A DNA stretch of 64,000 nt from Methanococcoides sp. AM1 (GTDB lineage: Archaea > Halobacteriota > Methanosarcinia > Methanosarcinales > Methanosarcinaceae), in NCBI RefSeq assembly GCF_900774055.1, contig NZ_CAAGSW010000003.1:62001-126000 (forward strand). Direction: 5' to 3'. The position numbers and the translations under genes are program-made. The notes beneath the pieces are model-generated. The model was not told the DNA's origin. It worked only from the letters and a program-made list of their open reading frames with translations, and did not search any database. Below, piece after piece: positions 56,031 to 64,000 of this stretch (position 1 is the stretch's first letter; each line of letters starts with the position of its first letter).

Positions 56031-56771
56031 ATGTCAGAACCACTGATCGCTTTCAGTAACGTCTGGAAGACCTACCAGATGGGAGAAGTGCAGGTAAATG
56101 CCCTCCGGAATGTAAGTGTTTCCATAGACCGTGGAGAGTTTGCTGCTATCATAGGCCCTTCAGGAAGTGGGAAATCCACAATGATGAATCTTGTAGGCTG
56201 CCTTGATGTCCCGTCTGAAGGCGAGATCTTCCTTAAGTCAAGGAATATATCTGAAATGACCGAATCAGACCTATCCACACTCAGAGGGAAGACCATTGGA
56301 TTCGTTTTTCAGCAGTATAACCTGATCCCGGGAATGTCCGCTCTTGAGAATGTTCTTCTTCCCCTTGAGATCCAGGAAGTTGAAGATAATGTTGCCATGG
56401 AAAGAGCAAAGGAATCCCTTGAAATGGTCGGCCTGTCAGACAAGCTGAACAACAGGCCCAGCCAGCTTTCCGGCGGGCAGCAGCAACGCGTTTCCATTGC
56501 AAGGTCACTGGCATGTGATCCCGAGCTTATTCTTGCAGATGAACCAACCGGTGCTCTGGACAGTAAGACCGGGCGTGAGGTAATGAACATTCTTCAAAGG
56601 CTCTGGAAAGAGAAGGGAAAGACCGTGGTGATGGTAACCCACGACATGGATCTTGCACAGTATGCTGCGAGGCACATAGTTCTAAAGGACGGTCAGATAG
56701 TTCGCGATGAGCTTAATGATAATTTGTCCGGGGATGGATCTCAGACAAACTTTGATGATCATAATATCTAA
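56031..56771 (+). CDS. ABC transporter ATP-binding protein (MacB/LolD type)
   Basis: 246 aa. Walker [10 protein letters not shown] (about 40-48), Q-loop in [10 protein letters not shown], signature LSGGQQQR, Walker [13 protein letters not shown] and switch His in MVTHDMD are all present. The MacB/LolD-like sequence fits the permease two genes downstream (58065). ATP hydrolysis drives mechanical work on extracytoplasmic substrates such as lipoproteins or peptides. First gene of a three-gene operon. Confidence 0.9.
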   Translation: MSEPLIAFSNVWKTYQMGEVQVNALRNVSVSIDRGEFAAIIGPSGSGKSTMMNLVGCLDVPSEGEIFLKSRNISEMTESDLSTLRGKTIGFVFQQYNLIPGMSALENVLLPLEIQEVEDNVAMERAKESLEMVGLSDKLNNRPSQLSGGQQQRVSIARSLACDPELILADEPTGALDSKTGREVMNILQRLWKEKGKTVVMVTHDMDLAQYAARHIVLKDGQIVRDELNDNLSGDGSQTNFDDHNI

Positions 56772-56786
56772 AAAAGGTGATCCGAT

Positions 56787-58037
56787 ATGAATTTTAAAAA
56801 GATTTCAACAATTTTAGTATTATTCCTTTTCATTTCAATGTTATTTGGACATACTGCAATGGGCATGACCAATTCTGACAGGGGATTGATCGTAGATCTA
56901 CTGAACCAGAAACCAGATCCTGTAAAACCTGGTGATGTTCTTGAAGTTAGATTTTCTATCCAGAACACCAGGTCAAGTGCAACAGATAACGTTATTGTTG
57001 AGGTAGTTCCAAAATACCCTTTCAACAAAGTTTCCGGGCAACCGTTGATCGAGAATCTCGGTAAGCTCGGAAAGCGGTATGAGGATGAGAACAGCAAAGT
57101 TGTAAAGTTCGAACTTCTAGTTGACAACAATGTCAACGCAGGTCAATATCCTCTTGAGGTATTGGTCTATGAGCAGGGTAACAGGGAGCATGTTTCCCTA
57201 AAACAGGATGTCATGATCGATGTTGACAGTGAATCCAATGCTGAGGTCGAGTCCATCAGCCTTGAGAAACTGGTTCCGGGAAAGAAGACCAACCTGTCCT
57301 TTGTCATAAAGAACGTTGGAAATTCTCCTTTGAAGAATGCTATGTTCTCATGGGATAGCACAGGTGACCTTATACTTCCTGTAGGTTCAAGCAACGTGAA
57401 GTACATCAATTTCATCGATATTGGTGAGAATGCGACCGTAGAGTACCAAGTATTGACAAATGTCAACACAAAACCCGGACTCTACAAGCTGGATATGACA
57501 CTTATTTATGATGATGTGGAGGAACTGCAAACCATCACACAGGCCGGAACACTGGAGAACCAGAAACGTAAGACCATTGAGAGTAAAGCAGGTATCTATA
57601 TCGGTGGTACAACTGATTTCGATATCGTTTTTGTCGAGCAGACCATAAGGGGTGATTATTCCTTCTCGGTTTCCAATATCGGAAACAACAAGGCAAGTTC
57701 AGTGACCATATCCATTCCTGACCAGGATGGCTGGAGTGCGAACGGTGGTTCAAATTCCGTTGTTCTTGGCAGTCTCCAAAAAGGCGACTACACGATAGCA
57801 GATTTTGGCATTACTCCTGACACTTATGGTGAGTTCCTTCCATTGAAGTTCCAGATCGCCTATACATCAAGTGATGGTGAGAGAGAAGTTCAGGACAAGG
57901 AATTGTCAGTACTTGCATCAAAACCGGTGATAATACAGGAATCAGCCAAAAGCAGCGGGTCAAACAGCTGGATAGTTCTTGCTTTCGCAGTTGCTTGTGT
58001 TGCAGGCTTTGTGTTCTATAAGAAGAAAAAGCTCTAA
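56787..58037 (+). CDS. Exported CARDB/S-layer-like accessory protein of the ABC operon
   Basis: 416 aa: signal sequence (about 1-30), several beta-sandwich domains of the COG1361/CARDB kind (VRFSIQNTRSS, LSFVIKNVGNSPLKN, FSVSNIGNNKAS) and a C-terminal TM segment with a KKKKL tail. The topology is that of an outward-facing protein held in the membrane. It sits between the ATPase and permease genes, so it is probably a subunit or the periplasm-equivalent adaptor that replaces MacA. Start preceded by AAAAAGGTGATC. Confidence 0.8.
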   Translation: MNFKKISTILVLFLFISMLFGHTAMGMTNSDRGLIVDLLNQKPDPVKPGDVLEVRFSIQNTRSSATDNVIVEVVPKYPFNKVSGQPLIENLGKLGKRYEDENSKVVKFELLVDNNVNAGQYPLEVLVYEQGNREHVSLKQDVMIDVDSESNAEVESISLEKLVPGKKTNLSFVIKNVGNSPLKNAMFSWDSTGDLILPVGSSNVKYINFIDIGENATVEYQVLTNVNTKPGLYKLDMTLIYDDVEELQTITQAGTLENQKRKTIESKAGIYIGGTTDFDIVFVEQTIRGDYSFSVSNIGNNKASSVTISIPDQDGWSANGGSNSVVLGSLQKGDYTIADFGITPDTYGEFLPLKFQIAYTSSDGEREVQDKELSVLASKPVIIQESAKSSGSNSWIVLAFAVACVAGFVFYKKKKL

Positions 58038-58064
58038 CATTTCTTCTTATTCGGGGTATTCAAC

Positions 58065-59372
58065 ATGAAACCGGCAAAGATATTCAAGATATCATTGAAC
58101 ATGGTCAAAGCCAATAAACTGCGAAGCTGGCTTACTATAATTGGAGTTATCATAGGGATAGCTTCTGTTATGACCGTGGTGACAACAGGTGAATTTTTCC
58201 AGGACCAGGTAACCAAGACACTGGAAGGATTTGGAGGTGATACTATCACCATAGTCGCTTCCACGCCTTTCCAGGTCATCGATGAAGAAGAAGTAGGTGT
58301 TGATCCTGTTAAAGATCAGGAGTACAATGAGTACCTTGAAGACCCTGATATGGATACACAGGCGAAGTTAACAAAGAAGGATGTGCTCACTCTTGAGAGG
58401 ATCCCTGAGGTCGAGTATATCAATGTAAAAGTTGAAAGCAGTGCATTACTGGCAATGGGTACAGAAGAGACATCCGTATGGATAAGCGGCGTGGACCCGA
58501 AGGTATGGGGGAAGATAACCACAGACAAGATCGCTGAAGGTCGGATGCTAAAACCCGGTGATCGGAATGTTGTGGTTATTTCCGATTCACTTGCAAACGA
58601 GGCGTTCAAAGATAAGAAGATAAGGCTTAACCAGATGATCGTCATGAATGAAAGATCATATCGCGTAGTCGGCATCCTTGCAAAAGGGGACGGCCTGCTT
58701 GGGGGCATAAGCAGTATGTTCGGCAGTAGTGTGTATATGTCATGCGATGATGTTTATGACCTTCAGGGTGAGGACGATGCCTTTGCAAAAGAGGAAGGCG
58801 TCTACGATTCAATTGAGGTGAAGCTTTACGAGGGTTCCGATGTGAATACTGTGCTCGATTACATGGACAATAAATTGCAGTTATCAAGACGCGTCGATGA
58901 GGATTCCAAGGATTTCTACATTTCCTCACAGAAGGAAATAATGGAAGGTACTAATAAGTTAATTACCGGTCTGACCGCATTCCTTGCTTTCATTGCAGGT
59001 ATCTCGCTGCTGGTAGGCTCAGTAGGTATTGCCAACACCATGTTCACTTCAGTGCTTGAGAAAACAAAGGAGATCGGTATCATGAAGGCGATCGGTGCCC
59101 GAAACGAGGACATCCTTCTGATATTCTTGTGCAATGCTGCCCTGATAGGTCTTGTAGGCGGTCTGCTTGGAATTCTTCTGGGAACAGCAATAGTGCAGGT
59201 TATAGTGTTCCTCATTTCGATGCAGCTGAAGATCGCATTTGCATTCACATTGAGCCTGAAGGCAACGGCAGTAGCAACGATCGTTTCAATTGGAGTTGGC
59301 CTGGTGGCAGGTCTCATGCCTGCAAAGAATGCTTCGAAGCTGAATCCTGTGGATGCTTTGAGGTATGAGTAA
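58065..59372 (+). CDS. ABC transporter permease, MacB/FtsX-like
   Basis: 435 aa. TM1 about 20-42 preceded by SLNMVKANKLRSWLTIIGVI, a large outer domain to about 295, then three TM segments with SVLEKTKEIGIMKAIGARN and the C-terminal PAKNASKLNPVDALRYE. These are family hallmarks of MacB_PCD plus FtsX. With the ATPase and accessory protein it forms one exporter or envelope-maintenance complex. The substrate is unknown. It is unrelated in detail to the permease at 12577 but has the same architecture. Confidence 0.88.
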   Translation: MKPAKIFKISLNMVKANKLRSWLTIIGVIIGIASVMTVVTTGEFFQDQVTKTLEGFGGDTITIVASTPFQVIDEEEVGVDPVKDQEYNEYLEDPDMDTQAKLTKKDVLTLERIPEVEYINVKVESSALLAMGTEETSVWISGVDPKVWGKITTDKIAEGRMLKPGDRNVVVISDSLANEAFKDKKIRLNQMIVMNERSYRVVGILAKGDGLLGGISSMFGSSVYMSCDDVYDLQGEDDAFAKEEGVYDSIEVKLYEGSDVNTVLDYMDNKLQLSRRVDEDSKDFYISSQKEIMEGTNKLITGLTAFLAFIAGISLLVGSVGIANTMFTSVLEKTKEIGIMKAIGARNEDILLIFLCNAALIGLVGGLLGILLGTAIVQVIVFLISMQLKIAFAFTLSLKATAVATIVSIGVGLVAGLMPAKNASKLNPVDALRYE

Positions 59373-59425
59373 ATTGAGAAGGGAATGGAGTACTGAGGAA
59401 CATTGATCCCGGTTCTCTGATCCTC

Positions 59426-59450
59426 TTTATTTATTTATTTATTTATTTAT
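59426..59450. repeat. (TTTA)6 simple repeat and T-rich tract
   Basis: Six tandem TTTA units 54 bases after the permease stop, followed by CTATTTATG and a run of T at 59460-59467. In archaea transcription can stop in T-rich DNA, so this is a likely terminator region of the ABC operon. No hairpin is needed. Confidence 0.5.
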
Positions 59451-59485
59451 CTATTTATGTTTTTTTTACTATCGGAATTGATCAA

Positions 59486-59640
59486 TTAAGGCACAATAAC
59501 AGTTGTTGCTTAGAAATACTTGAGTGGTGGGTCGAGAACTGTCCCTGATTTAACAGAAATGTCGAATTTTTTGAATTAATGAAATGTGGGTACTTCTTCG
59601 ATGTCTTGTTCTTAAGCTATTCGTCAGGTCATTATTTTTT
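59486..59640 (+). pseudogene. Decayed copy of a Cys-rich small protein (copy 1)
   Basis: In frame from about 59516 the translation reads ...LEWWVENCP, TGA at 59546-59548, then FNRNVEFFELMKCGYFF. It aligns codon by codon with the copy at 60137-60358 (LEGWIENCP, stop, LNRDIELLECMKCEHF). The remainder has degenerated. The next small gene on the opposite strand overlaps only its tail. Confidence 0.5.
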
Positions 59641-59775
59641 AAGATCGAAAAGAAGAGTAGTAACTCCAACTTCTTTACAAAAACAATTTTGGCAACTTTC
59701 CTCTAATATTTCCGGGCTTCTTTCATTAAAACAATTTCCACAATTTAGACACGTACAGATTCTCTGATCAGCCAT
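59632..59775 (-). CDS. Small zinc-ribbon-like protein
   Basis: 47 aa. Start ATG 59775, stop TAA at 59632. Cysteines occur as CTCLNCGNC and CQNCFC, i.e. C-x-C-x2-C-x2-C and C-x2-C-x-C, a pattern suited to zinc binding. GGGAAGGTTGAT lies 5 bases upstream, and AAATATATATG (minus, about 59804-59813) is a well placed TATA box. Function is unknown. The gene is below usual ORF-length cut-offs and would be missed in standard annotation. Confidence 0.6.
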   Translation of the reverse strand: MADQRICTCLNCGNCFNERSPEILEESCQNCFCKEVGVTTLLFDLKK

Positions 59776-59990
59776 TTTTATCAACCTTCCCCATTTCTTT
59801 TCAAATATATATGTTTCAACACTTATAAACTATATTATTTTTTATCATGCATTCCTCTAATATGTAGGAAAGTAAGACTCGAACATAAGTTCTCTATGAA
59901 ATGGAGATGCTATACATAAAGACCAGGAATATCAAGTTCAAAAGTGAAATGCAATTTTCTCTTATATATACTCTTCATTTAGTAACAACT

Positions 59991-60080
59991 TATTGTTGCT
60001 GAAGCAAAGGGGCTCTTCAGCAAAGAAAATATGAAATAAAGAAACAATCAATGTTTTATGAGATCTTGTTTCCTTTTATC
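59991..60080 (+). ncRNA. Possible small RNA with two hairpins
   Basis: A TATA-like CTTATATATA (59961-59970) is about 25 bases before a stem TTGCTGAAG (59996-60004)/CTTCAGCAA (60015-60023) with a 10-nt loop. A second stem, GAAACAA (60041-60047)/TTGTTTC (60066-60072), is followed by CTTTTATC. No ORF spans it. This fits a short untranslated transcript with a terminator. Confidence 0.35.
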
Positions 60081-60136
60081 ATAGTCTGGACAAAATATAT
60101 ATTTGTCTTTAATATCCCATATTATGGGGTGATACA

Positions 60137-60358
60137 ATAAAACTTCAAAACAAATTTCCAGTGCTTGAAGGATGGATCGAGAACTGCCCTTAGCTTAACA
60201 GGGATATCGAACTGCTGGAATGCATGAAATGTGAGCATTTCACAAAGATCGACTGCATCTTTATTGTCTGTGGCTACAAGGAGAAGTATTCCAAGCGGCG
60301 GAAGACTTATCGTGATGCAGAGACTGGTGAAGAGGCCATCAGGTGTGAGATTTCCTGA
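60137..60358 (+). pseudogene. Cys-rich small protein frame with internal TAG (copy 2)
   Basis: A 74-codon frame reading IKLQNKFPVLEGWIENCP, TAG at 60191-60193, then LNRDIELLECMKCEHF and KEKYSKRRKTYRDAETGEE. GGGGTGAT (60126-60133) and a TATA-like AAATATATATTTG (about 60093-60105) are intact, but the first codon is ATA, not ATG. Seven cysteines suggest metal binding. Either a decayed gene, or a gene with TAG decoded as pyrrolysine and an atypical start. Confidence 0.4.
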
Positions 60359-60478
60359 ATTGGGTCTTTTTTGATCAGTTCGATGACTAATTGATGTGCA
60401 GCAAATTGATCGTTAGAAGTCAGATCGGTCAATATCCCGATCGGGAAATCTATCTTTGTTTTTCTTGATTAGATCATT

Positions 60479-61348
60479 TCAGTTACGTTCGGAGAGGTAA
60501 ACTCCTGCAAGTACAAGCACTGCACCGATCACCACATAGATGTTCGGCACATTTCCGATTATTATGCTGTCCCCGATGATCGTTACAAGCGGGAGCAGGT
60601 AGATCCCGTTAGTGGTAGTGCCTGATCCTGCAAGGTGTATTGCTTTGTTCCAGAAAAGGAAACCAAATGCTGAGCAGAATACTCCCAGGTAGATGAGAGC
60701 AGCTATGACCACCAGCAGGTCATTTTGTGAGAATATGTCTATCCTCAGGTTCTGTGCTTCATAAAGTGCAAAGGGCAAAAGAAAGAGCGTGCCTGCTAAT
60801 GTGATGTCCCGGGAAACAATGAGCATGTTCCTTGAACCCATGCGGTCTATGATCAAAGTGTAGAACACCCAGGAGAATACCGATCCGAACATCAGGAAAT
60901 CTCCCAACGGGTTCAGGTTGAGATTGAACTTTCCGTTCAGTATTAATAGACCAACTCCGACAAAAGCAATGAAAGCTCCAAGATACTTTATTGGTTTTGA
61001 GAATTTCTTTCTGAGAGCATCTACGGTGAATAGGAAGAACACTGGCACTGTGGCACTTATGAGAGATGAGTTGGTGGCTGTTGTGAATGTCAGTGCTACG
61101 TTCTCGAACATATAGTAACAGGTAATTCCCAGAAAACCGGCGATTGCAACATACTTGATCTCATCTCTTGTGTAGTTCTCTTTTTTCCTGCAAATAGAGA
61201 ACAGGAGAACGGTAGCAATGAAAAAACGTGTAAATCCGATTGTTGCAGGGTCAAGATAGTCAAGCAACACTTTTGTGGCAACGAAGGAAAATCCCCAGAT
61301 GGCAACGACCATCAACATGTAGAGAATTCCTTTTGTACGATCTTCCAT
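60479..61348 (-). CDS. EamA/DMT family transporter
   Basis: 289 aa from the ATG at 61348 (GAGTGGTGAAA just upstream). Ten TM segments in two EamA repeats: WGFSFVATKVLLDYLDPATIG near the N-terminus and AFGFLFWNKAIHLAGSGTTT in the second repeat. DMT proteins usually export or import metabolites such as amino acids; the substrate is unknown. Monocistronic and divergent from pncB, with about 130 bases between the starts. Confidence 0.85.
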   Translation of the reverse strand: MEDRTKGILYMLMVVAIWGFSFVATKVLLDYLDPATIGFTRFFIATVLLFSICRKKENYTRDEIKYVAIAGFLGITCYYMFENVALTFTTATNSSLISATVPVFFLFTVDALRKKFSKPIKYLGAFIAFVGVGLLILNGKFNLNLNPLGDFLMFGSVFSWVFYTLIIDRMGSRNMLIVSRDITLAGTLFLLPFALYEAQNLRIDIFSQNDLLVVIAALIYLGVFCSAFGFLFWNKAIHLAGSGTTTNGIYLLPLVTIIGDSIIIGNVPNIYVVIGAVLVLAGVYLSERN

Positions 61349-61477
61349 TTTCACCACTCTTTATAAGATGTCAATATAAGGATTGCTTTTGTGAGCCTGT
61401 GTTTTTATATATTGGTTTCGATATGTACATTCATATAAGGTATGATATAACTCAATATCTAAAAAGGAAGACCTCAT

Positions 61478-62689
61478 GTGATCCGATCGATACTGGACAA
61501 TGACCTTTACAAGTTCACAATGCAGATGGCTGTACTGGAACTTTTCCCTGATGCACGGGCAGAATACCATTTCATAAACAGGGGAGAACAGCGCTTTACT
61601 GCTGAGTTTGTAGCAGAACTGCGACGAACTATTAATGAGGATCTCGTTGGACTGGCATTGACCGATGAGGAATACTCTTGGCTCAGAACGAATTGCCCTT
61701 TTTTCAAACCTTCTTATATTGAGTATCTTAAGAACTTCCGTTTCGATGCTTCGGAAGTGAACTTATCCCTTACTGATGATGGTGACCTTGACCTCTGTAT
61801 CGAAGGTCCCTGGCACAGTTCCATTCTCTGGGAAATTGTTCTCATGGCGACCATCTCAGAACTCTATTTCACCATTGTGGAAAATGAATGGTTGAACAGG
61901 TTCGCATCCAATGGAGACGATCCTGAGATCACTTTAATGAACGAGTATGGCAGCCTGATGAACGAGATGGGTGAAGAGCTCAATTCAAATGGTTGTATCT
62001 TCTCTGAATTCGGAACGCGCCGTCGCAGGGGATTCAAATTGCATGACAAGGTTGTTGACGTTCTGCACAGGCTGGACTCATTTGCCGGTACGAGCAATGT
62101 CTATCTTGCTAAAAAATACGGTGTCCGTCCGATAGGCACCATCGGCCATGAATGGATCATGGGTAACTCTGCTCTTGTGGGACTTCGAAATGCAAACCTG
62201 TTCGCGTTCGAGAACTGGGTCAGGGTCTACAAAGGGGATCTGGGTATTGCTCTAAGCGACACATTCGGATCAAAGCCTTTCTTCAGGAATTTCAGCCTTG
62301 AGCTTGCCAAGATCTATGATGGTGTCCGTCATGACAGCGGTGATCCCTTCAAATTCGCAGATGAGGTAATTGAGCATTACAAGAAGCTGGGTATCGACCC
62401 CATGAAGAAGTCACTCGTATTCAGTGACTCGCTTCATGTAAAGGATGCTGTCCGGTTAAAAGAGCATTGTGAAGGCCGCATCAATTGCAGTTTTGGTATC
62501 GGCACAAGCCTGACGAATAATTCGGATTTCTTCAGTTACAGTCCTCCGCTTAACATGGTTATCAAGCTTCACAAGATCGATGGCATACCTGTGGTCAAAC
62601 TGAGCGATTCTGAGGATAAGGCTACAGGAGATTGCGATGCATTGAGGGTTGCCAACTATATTTTCGGCAGGAAAGGGCTGGACGATTAA
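61478..62689 (+). CDS. pncB: Nicotinate phosphoribosyltransferase
   Basis: 403 aa. [17 protein letters not shown] is the hallmark N-terminus; [10 protein letters not shown] and the conserved His in TIGHEWIMG follow, then [15 protein letters not shown] and GIGTSLTNN. It makes nicotinate mononucleotide from nicotinate and PRPP with ATP, i.e. NAD salvage. The start is GTG at 61478, behind AAAAAGGAAG. It precedes acnB but is separated by 250 bases. Confidence 0.92.
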   Translation: MIRSILDNDLYKFTMQMAVLELFPDARAEYHFINRGEQRFTAEFVAELRRTINEDLVGLALTDEEYSWLRTNCPFFKPSYIEYLKNFRFDASEVNLSLTDDGDLDLCIEGPWHSSILWEIVLMATISELYFTIVENEWLNRFASNGDDPEITLMNEYGSLMNEMGEELNSNGCIFSEFGTRRRRGFKLHDKVVDVLHRLDSFAGTSNVYLAKKYGVRPIGTIGHEWIMGNSALVGLRNANLFAFENWVRVYKGDLGIALSDTFGSKPFFRNFSLELAKIYDGVRHDSGDPFKFADEVIEHYKKLGIDPMKKSLVFSDSLHVKDAVRLKEHCEGRINCSFGIGTSLTNNSDFFSYSPPLNMVIKLHKIDGIPVVKLSDSEDKATGDCDALRVANYIFGRKGLDD

Positions 62690-62700
62690 GTGTTATTTTT

Positions 62701-62774
62701 GAGCTGAATTTTTGGAATATTTATGGGGATAGCTGTAAGTCATGGAAGGTACACTCCCGTATTCGGTTCAGCTC
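62701..62774. repeat. Long-range stem in the pncB-acnB spacer
   Basis: GAGCTGAA (62701-62708) pairs perfectly with TTCAGCTC (62767-62774), with two further G-T pairs inside; a 58-nt loop separates them. It starts 11 bases after the pncB stop. It may be a 3' end structure. No known RNA motif was recognised. Confidence 0.35.
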
Positions 62775-62939
62775 CTTTACTAAATACATTCATTTGTTGC
62801 CCCGTTAATGTCATATACAGAAAACACGATTATCAGCATCATATATCATAATTAATGCTTTTTTTCAAGGAAACAATACAGGAAAAAGCTACTCAGCTGC
62901 CAATGCAGCGAAAACGCAATTTTTCATGGAGGATAAAAG

Positions 62940-64000
62940 ATGATCGAAGCTTATCTAAAACACGAAGAAGAGAGGAAAGCTCAGGGAATTCCCGCACTTC
63001 CTCTGAATCCGGAACAGACTTCTGAACTTTGTGAGTTATTACAAAATCCTCCTGCAGACAAGGAAGAGTTCCTGCTCAACCTGTTCACGGAACGGATCTC
63101 TCCTGGTGTGGACCCCGCTGCAAAGGTCAAGGCAGATTTCCTTGGCAAGATACTGTCAGGAGAAGTCTCTTCACCGCTTATTGACAAAAAGGAAGGCATC
63201 AGGATCCTGGGAACCATGATCGGCGGCTACAATGTCAAATACCTTATCGAAGCACTCGGGGATGCTGAAGTAGCAGATGAGGCTACCTGTGCGCTTTCAG
63301 GTATAACTCTTGTCTACGAAGCTTTTGACGATGTACTGGAACTATCAAAGACAAATGAAGCTGCCAAAAAGGTTCTTGAGAGCTGGGCTAACGCTGAGTG
63401 GTTCACAGGCAGACCAGGAATTCCTGAAACCGTTACTGTAAAGGTATTCAAGGTCGACGGCGAGATCAACACCGACGATTTCTCCCCTGCAAGTGCTGCA
63501 TGGAGCCGCCCGGACATACCTCTTCATGCACTGGAAATGGGCAATACCCGCTTCCCGGGAGGCATTGATGAGATGGCAAAATGGCGCGAGGAAGGAAACG
63601 AGGTTGCCTTTGTCGCTGATGTGGTAGGAACCGGTTCCTCCCGTAAATCCGCCTGCAACAGTGTGCTCTGGCACATCGGCAAGGACATACCATACGTTCC
63701 CAATAAACGCCGTGGCTGCGTGATCATTGGTACTGCCATAGCTCCTATCTTCTTTAACACAGCTGAGGACTCAGGTGCCCTGCCTCTGCAAATGGATATC
63801 AGCAAGCTCCAGCATGGCGACGTCATCACCATCAACACCGTAAAGGACGAAGTAACAGATGGGGAAGGTAATGTTATCTCCACTTTTGATCTCAAACCCA
63901 ACACCCTCGCGGATGAATATCGCGCTGGCGGTCGTATTCCTCTCATAATTGGTCGTTCGCTGACCACCCGGACTCGCGAGGCAATGGGTCTGCCTGAGAC
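62940..64000 (+). CDS. acnB: Aconitate hydratase B, N-terminal part (window edge)
   Basis: First 353 codons of a protein expected to be about 850-930 aa. Recognised by RKAQGIPALPLNPEQT, the helical HEAT-like N-terminal region (to about 160), then the swivel-like domain DDFSPASAAWSRPD, VVGTGSSRKSACNSV and PNKRRGCVIIGTAIAPIFFN. The iron-sulfur cysteines lie beyond the window. AcnB isomerises citrate and isocitrate; in methanogens this serves 2-oxoglutarate and glutamate synthesis. GGAGGATAAAAG precedes the ATG. Confidence 0.92.
   Translation, partial: MIEAYLKHEEERKAQGIPALPLNPEQTSELCELLQNPPADKEEFLLNLFTERISPGVDPAAKVKADFLGKILSGEVSSPLIDKKEGIRILGTMIGGYNVKYLIEALGDAEVADEATCALSGITLVYEAFDDVLELSKTNEAAKKVLESWANAEWFTGRPGIPETVTVKVFKVDGEINTDDFSPASAAWSRPDIPLHALEMGNTRFPGGIDEMAKWREEGNEVAFVADVVGTGSSRKSACNSVLWHIGKDIPYVPNKRRGCVIIGTAIAPIFFNTAEDSGALPLQMDISKLQHGDVITINTVKDEVTDGEGNVISTFDLKPNTLADEYRAGGRIPLIIGRSLTTRTREAMGLPE

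Noticed and set aside
59426-59450. (TTTA)6 as a promoter or origin element
   Set aside because: It lies directly after the stop of an operon and has no gene just downstream; a terminator role is simpler.
59546-59548. Selenocysteine at the TGA of copy 1
   Set aside because: No recognisable SECIS-like structure was seen, the frame decays soon after, and Methanosarcinaceae are not known to use selenocysteine.

Overview
The window looks like a chromosome segment of a methylotrophic methanogen of the Methanosarcinaceae (Methanococcoides/Methanolobus-like; genus not certain). The evidence is a methyltransferase corrinoid protein (5458-6117), formylmethanofuran dehydrogenase subunits B and D (17280-18919), methanogenesis marker protein 8 (16340-17188), GGTGA/GGAGG ribosome binding sites, TATA boxes near A+T-rich gene starts, and CARDB/S-layer-type exported proteins. 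About 50 gene ends were read and none uses TAG, as expected for a pyrrolysine-using lineage. No rRNA, tRNA, CRISPR array or insertion sequence was seen.

Layout. 1-16300: envelope and accessory genes (CPBP protease, SAM methyltransferase, CARDB lipoproteins, alpha/beta-hydrolase lipoprotein, corrinoid protein, PutP-type symporter, SulP transporter, secreted DNase-I-like lipoprotein, tail-anchored TPR protein, lone FtsX-type permease, UbiA prenyltransferase, phenylacetate-CoA ligase). 16340-20188: methanogenesis and redox block; marker 8 converges on a minus-strand operon of thioredoxin, ferredoxin:thioredoxin reductase, polyferredoxin, FwdB and FwdD. 20828-25853: PAS/GAF histidine kinase, small membrane protein, JAMM peptidase, DUF92 membrane protein, Sir2 deacylase.

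25979-45921 is a defence island. A minus-strand operon carries a NERD protein, a SNF2 helicase with a PLD-like N-terminus, DUF4391, a type III Mod methyltransferase (broken by one frameshift) and a type III Res helicase-nuclease. Beyond a TspO-like membrane gene lie a NERD/UvrD helicase with a C-terminal HTH, a HEAT-repeat CHAT (caspase-like) protease with a small hydrophobic-tailed partner, and a UvrD helicase fused to a Cys-rich RecB-like nuclease. The CHAT pair and the five-gene R-M operon are the best candidates for undescribed systems.

46235-64000 returns to core and envelope functions: dCache histidine kinase, LysA, stand-alone 3'-phosphoesterase, a giant secreted TPR protein, AhpD-like protein, RibD-type reductase, winged-helix regulator with a membrane protein, a MacB-like ABC operon with an exported accessory protein, a DMT transporter, nicotinate phosphoribosyltransferase and AcnB (cut by the window end). 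The 1.1-kb gap at 59373-60478 holds a small zinc-ribbon gene, two decayed related sequences with a stop at the same codon, and a possible small RNA.
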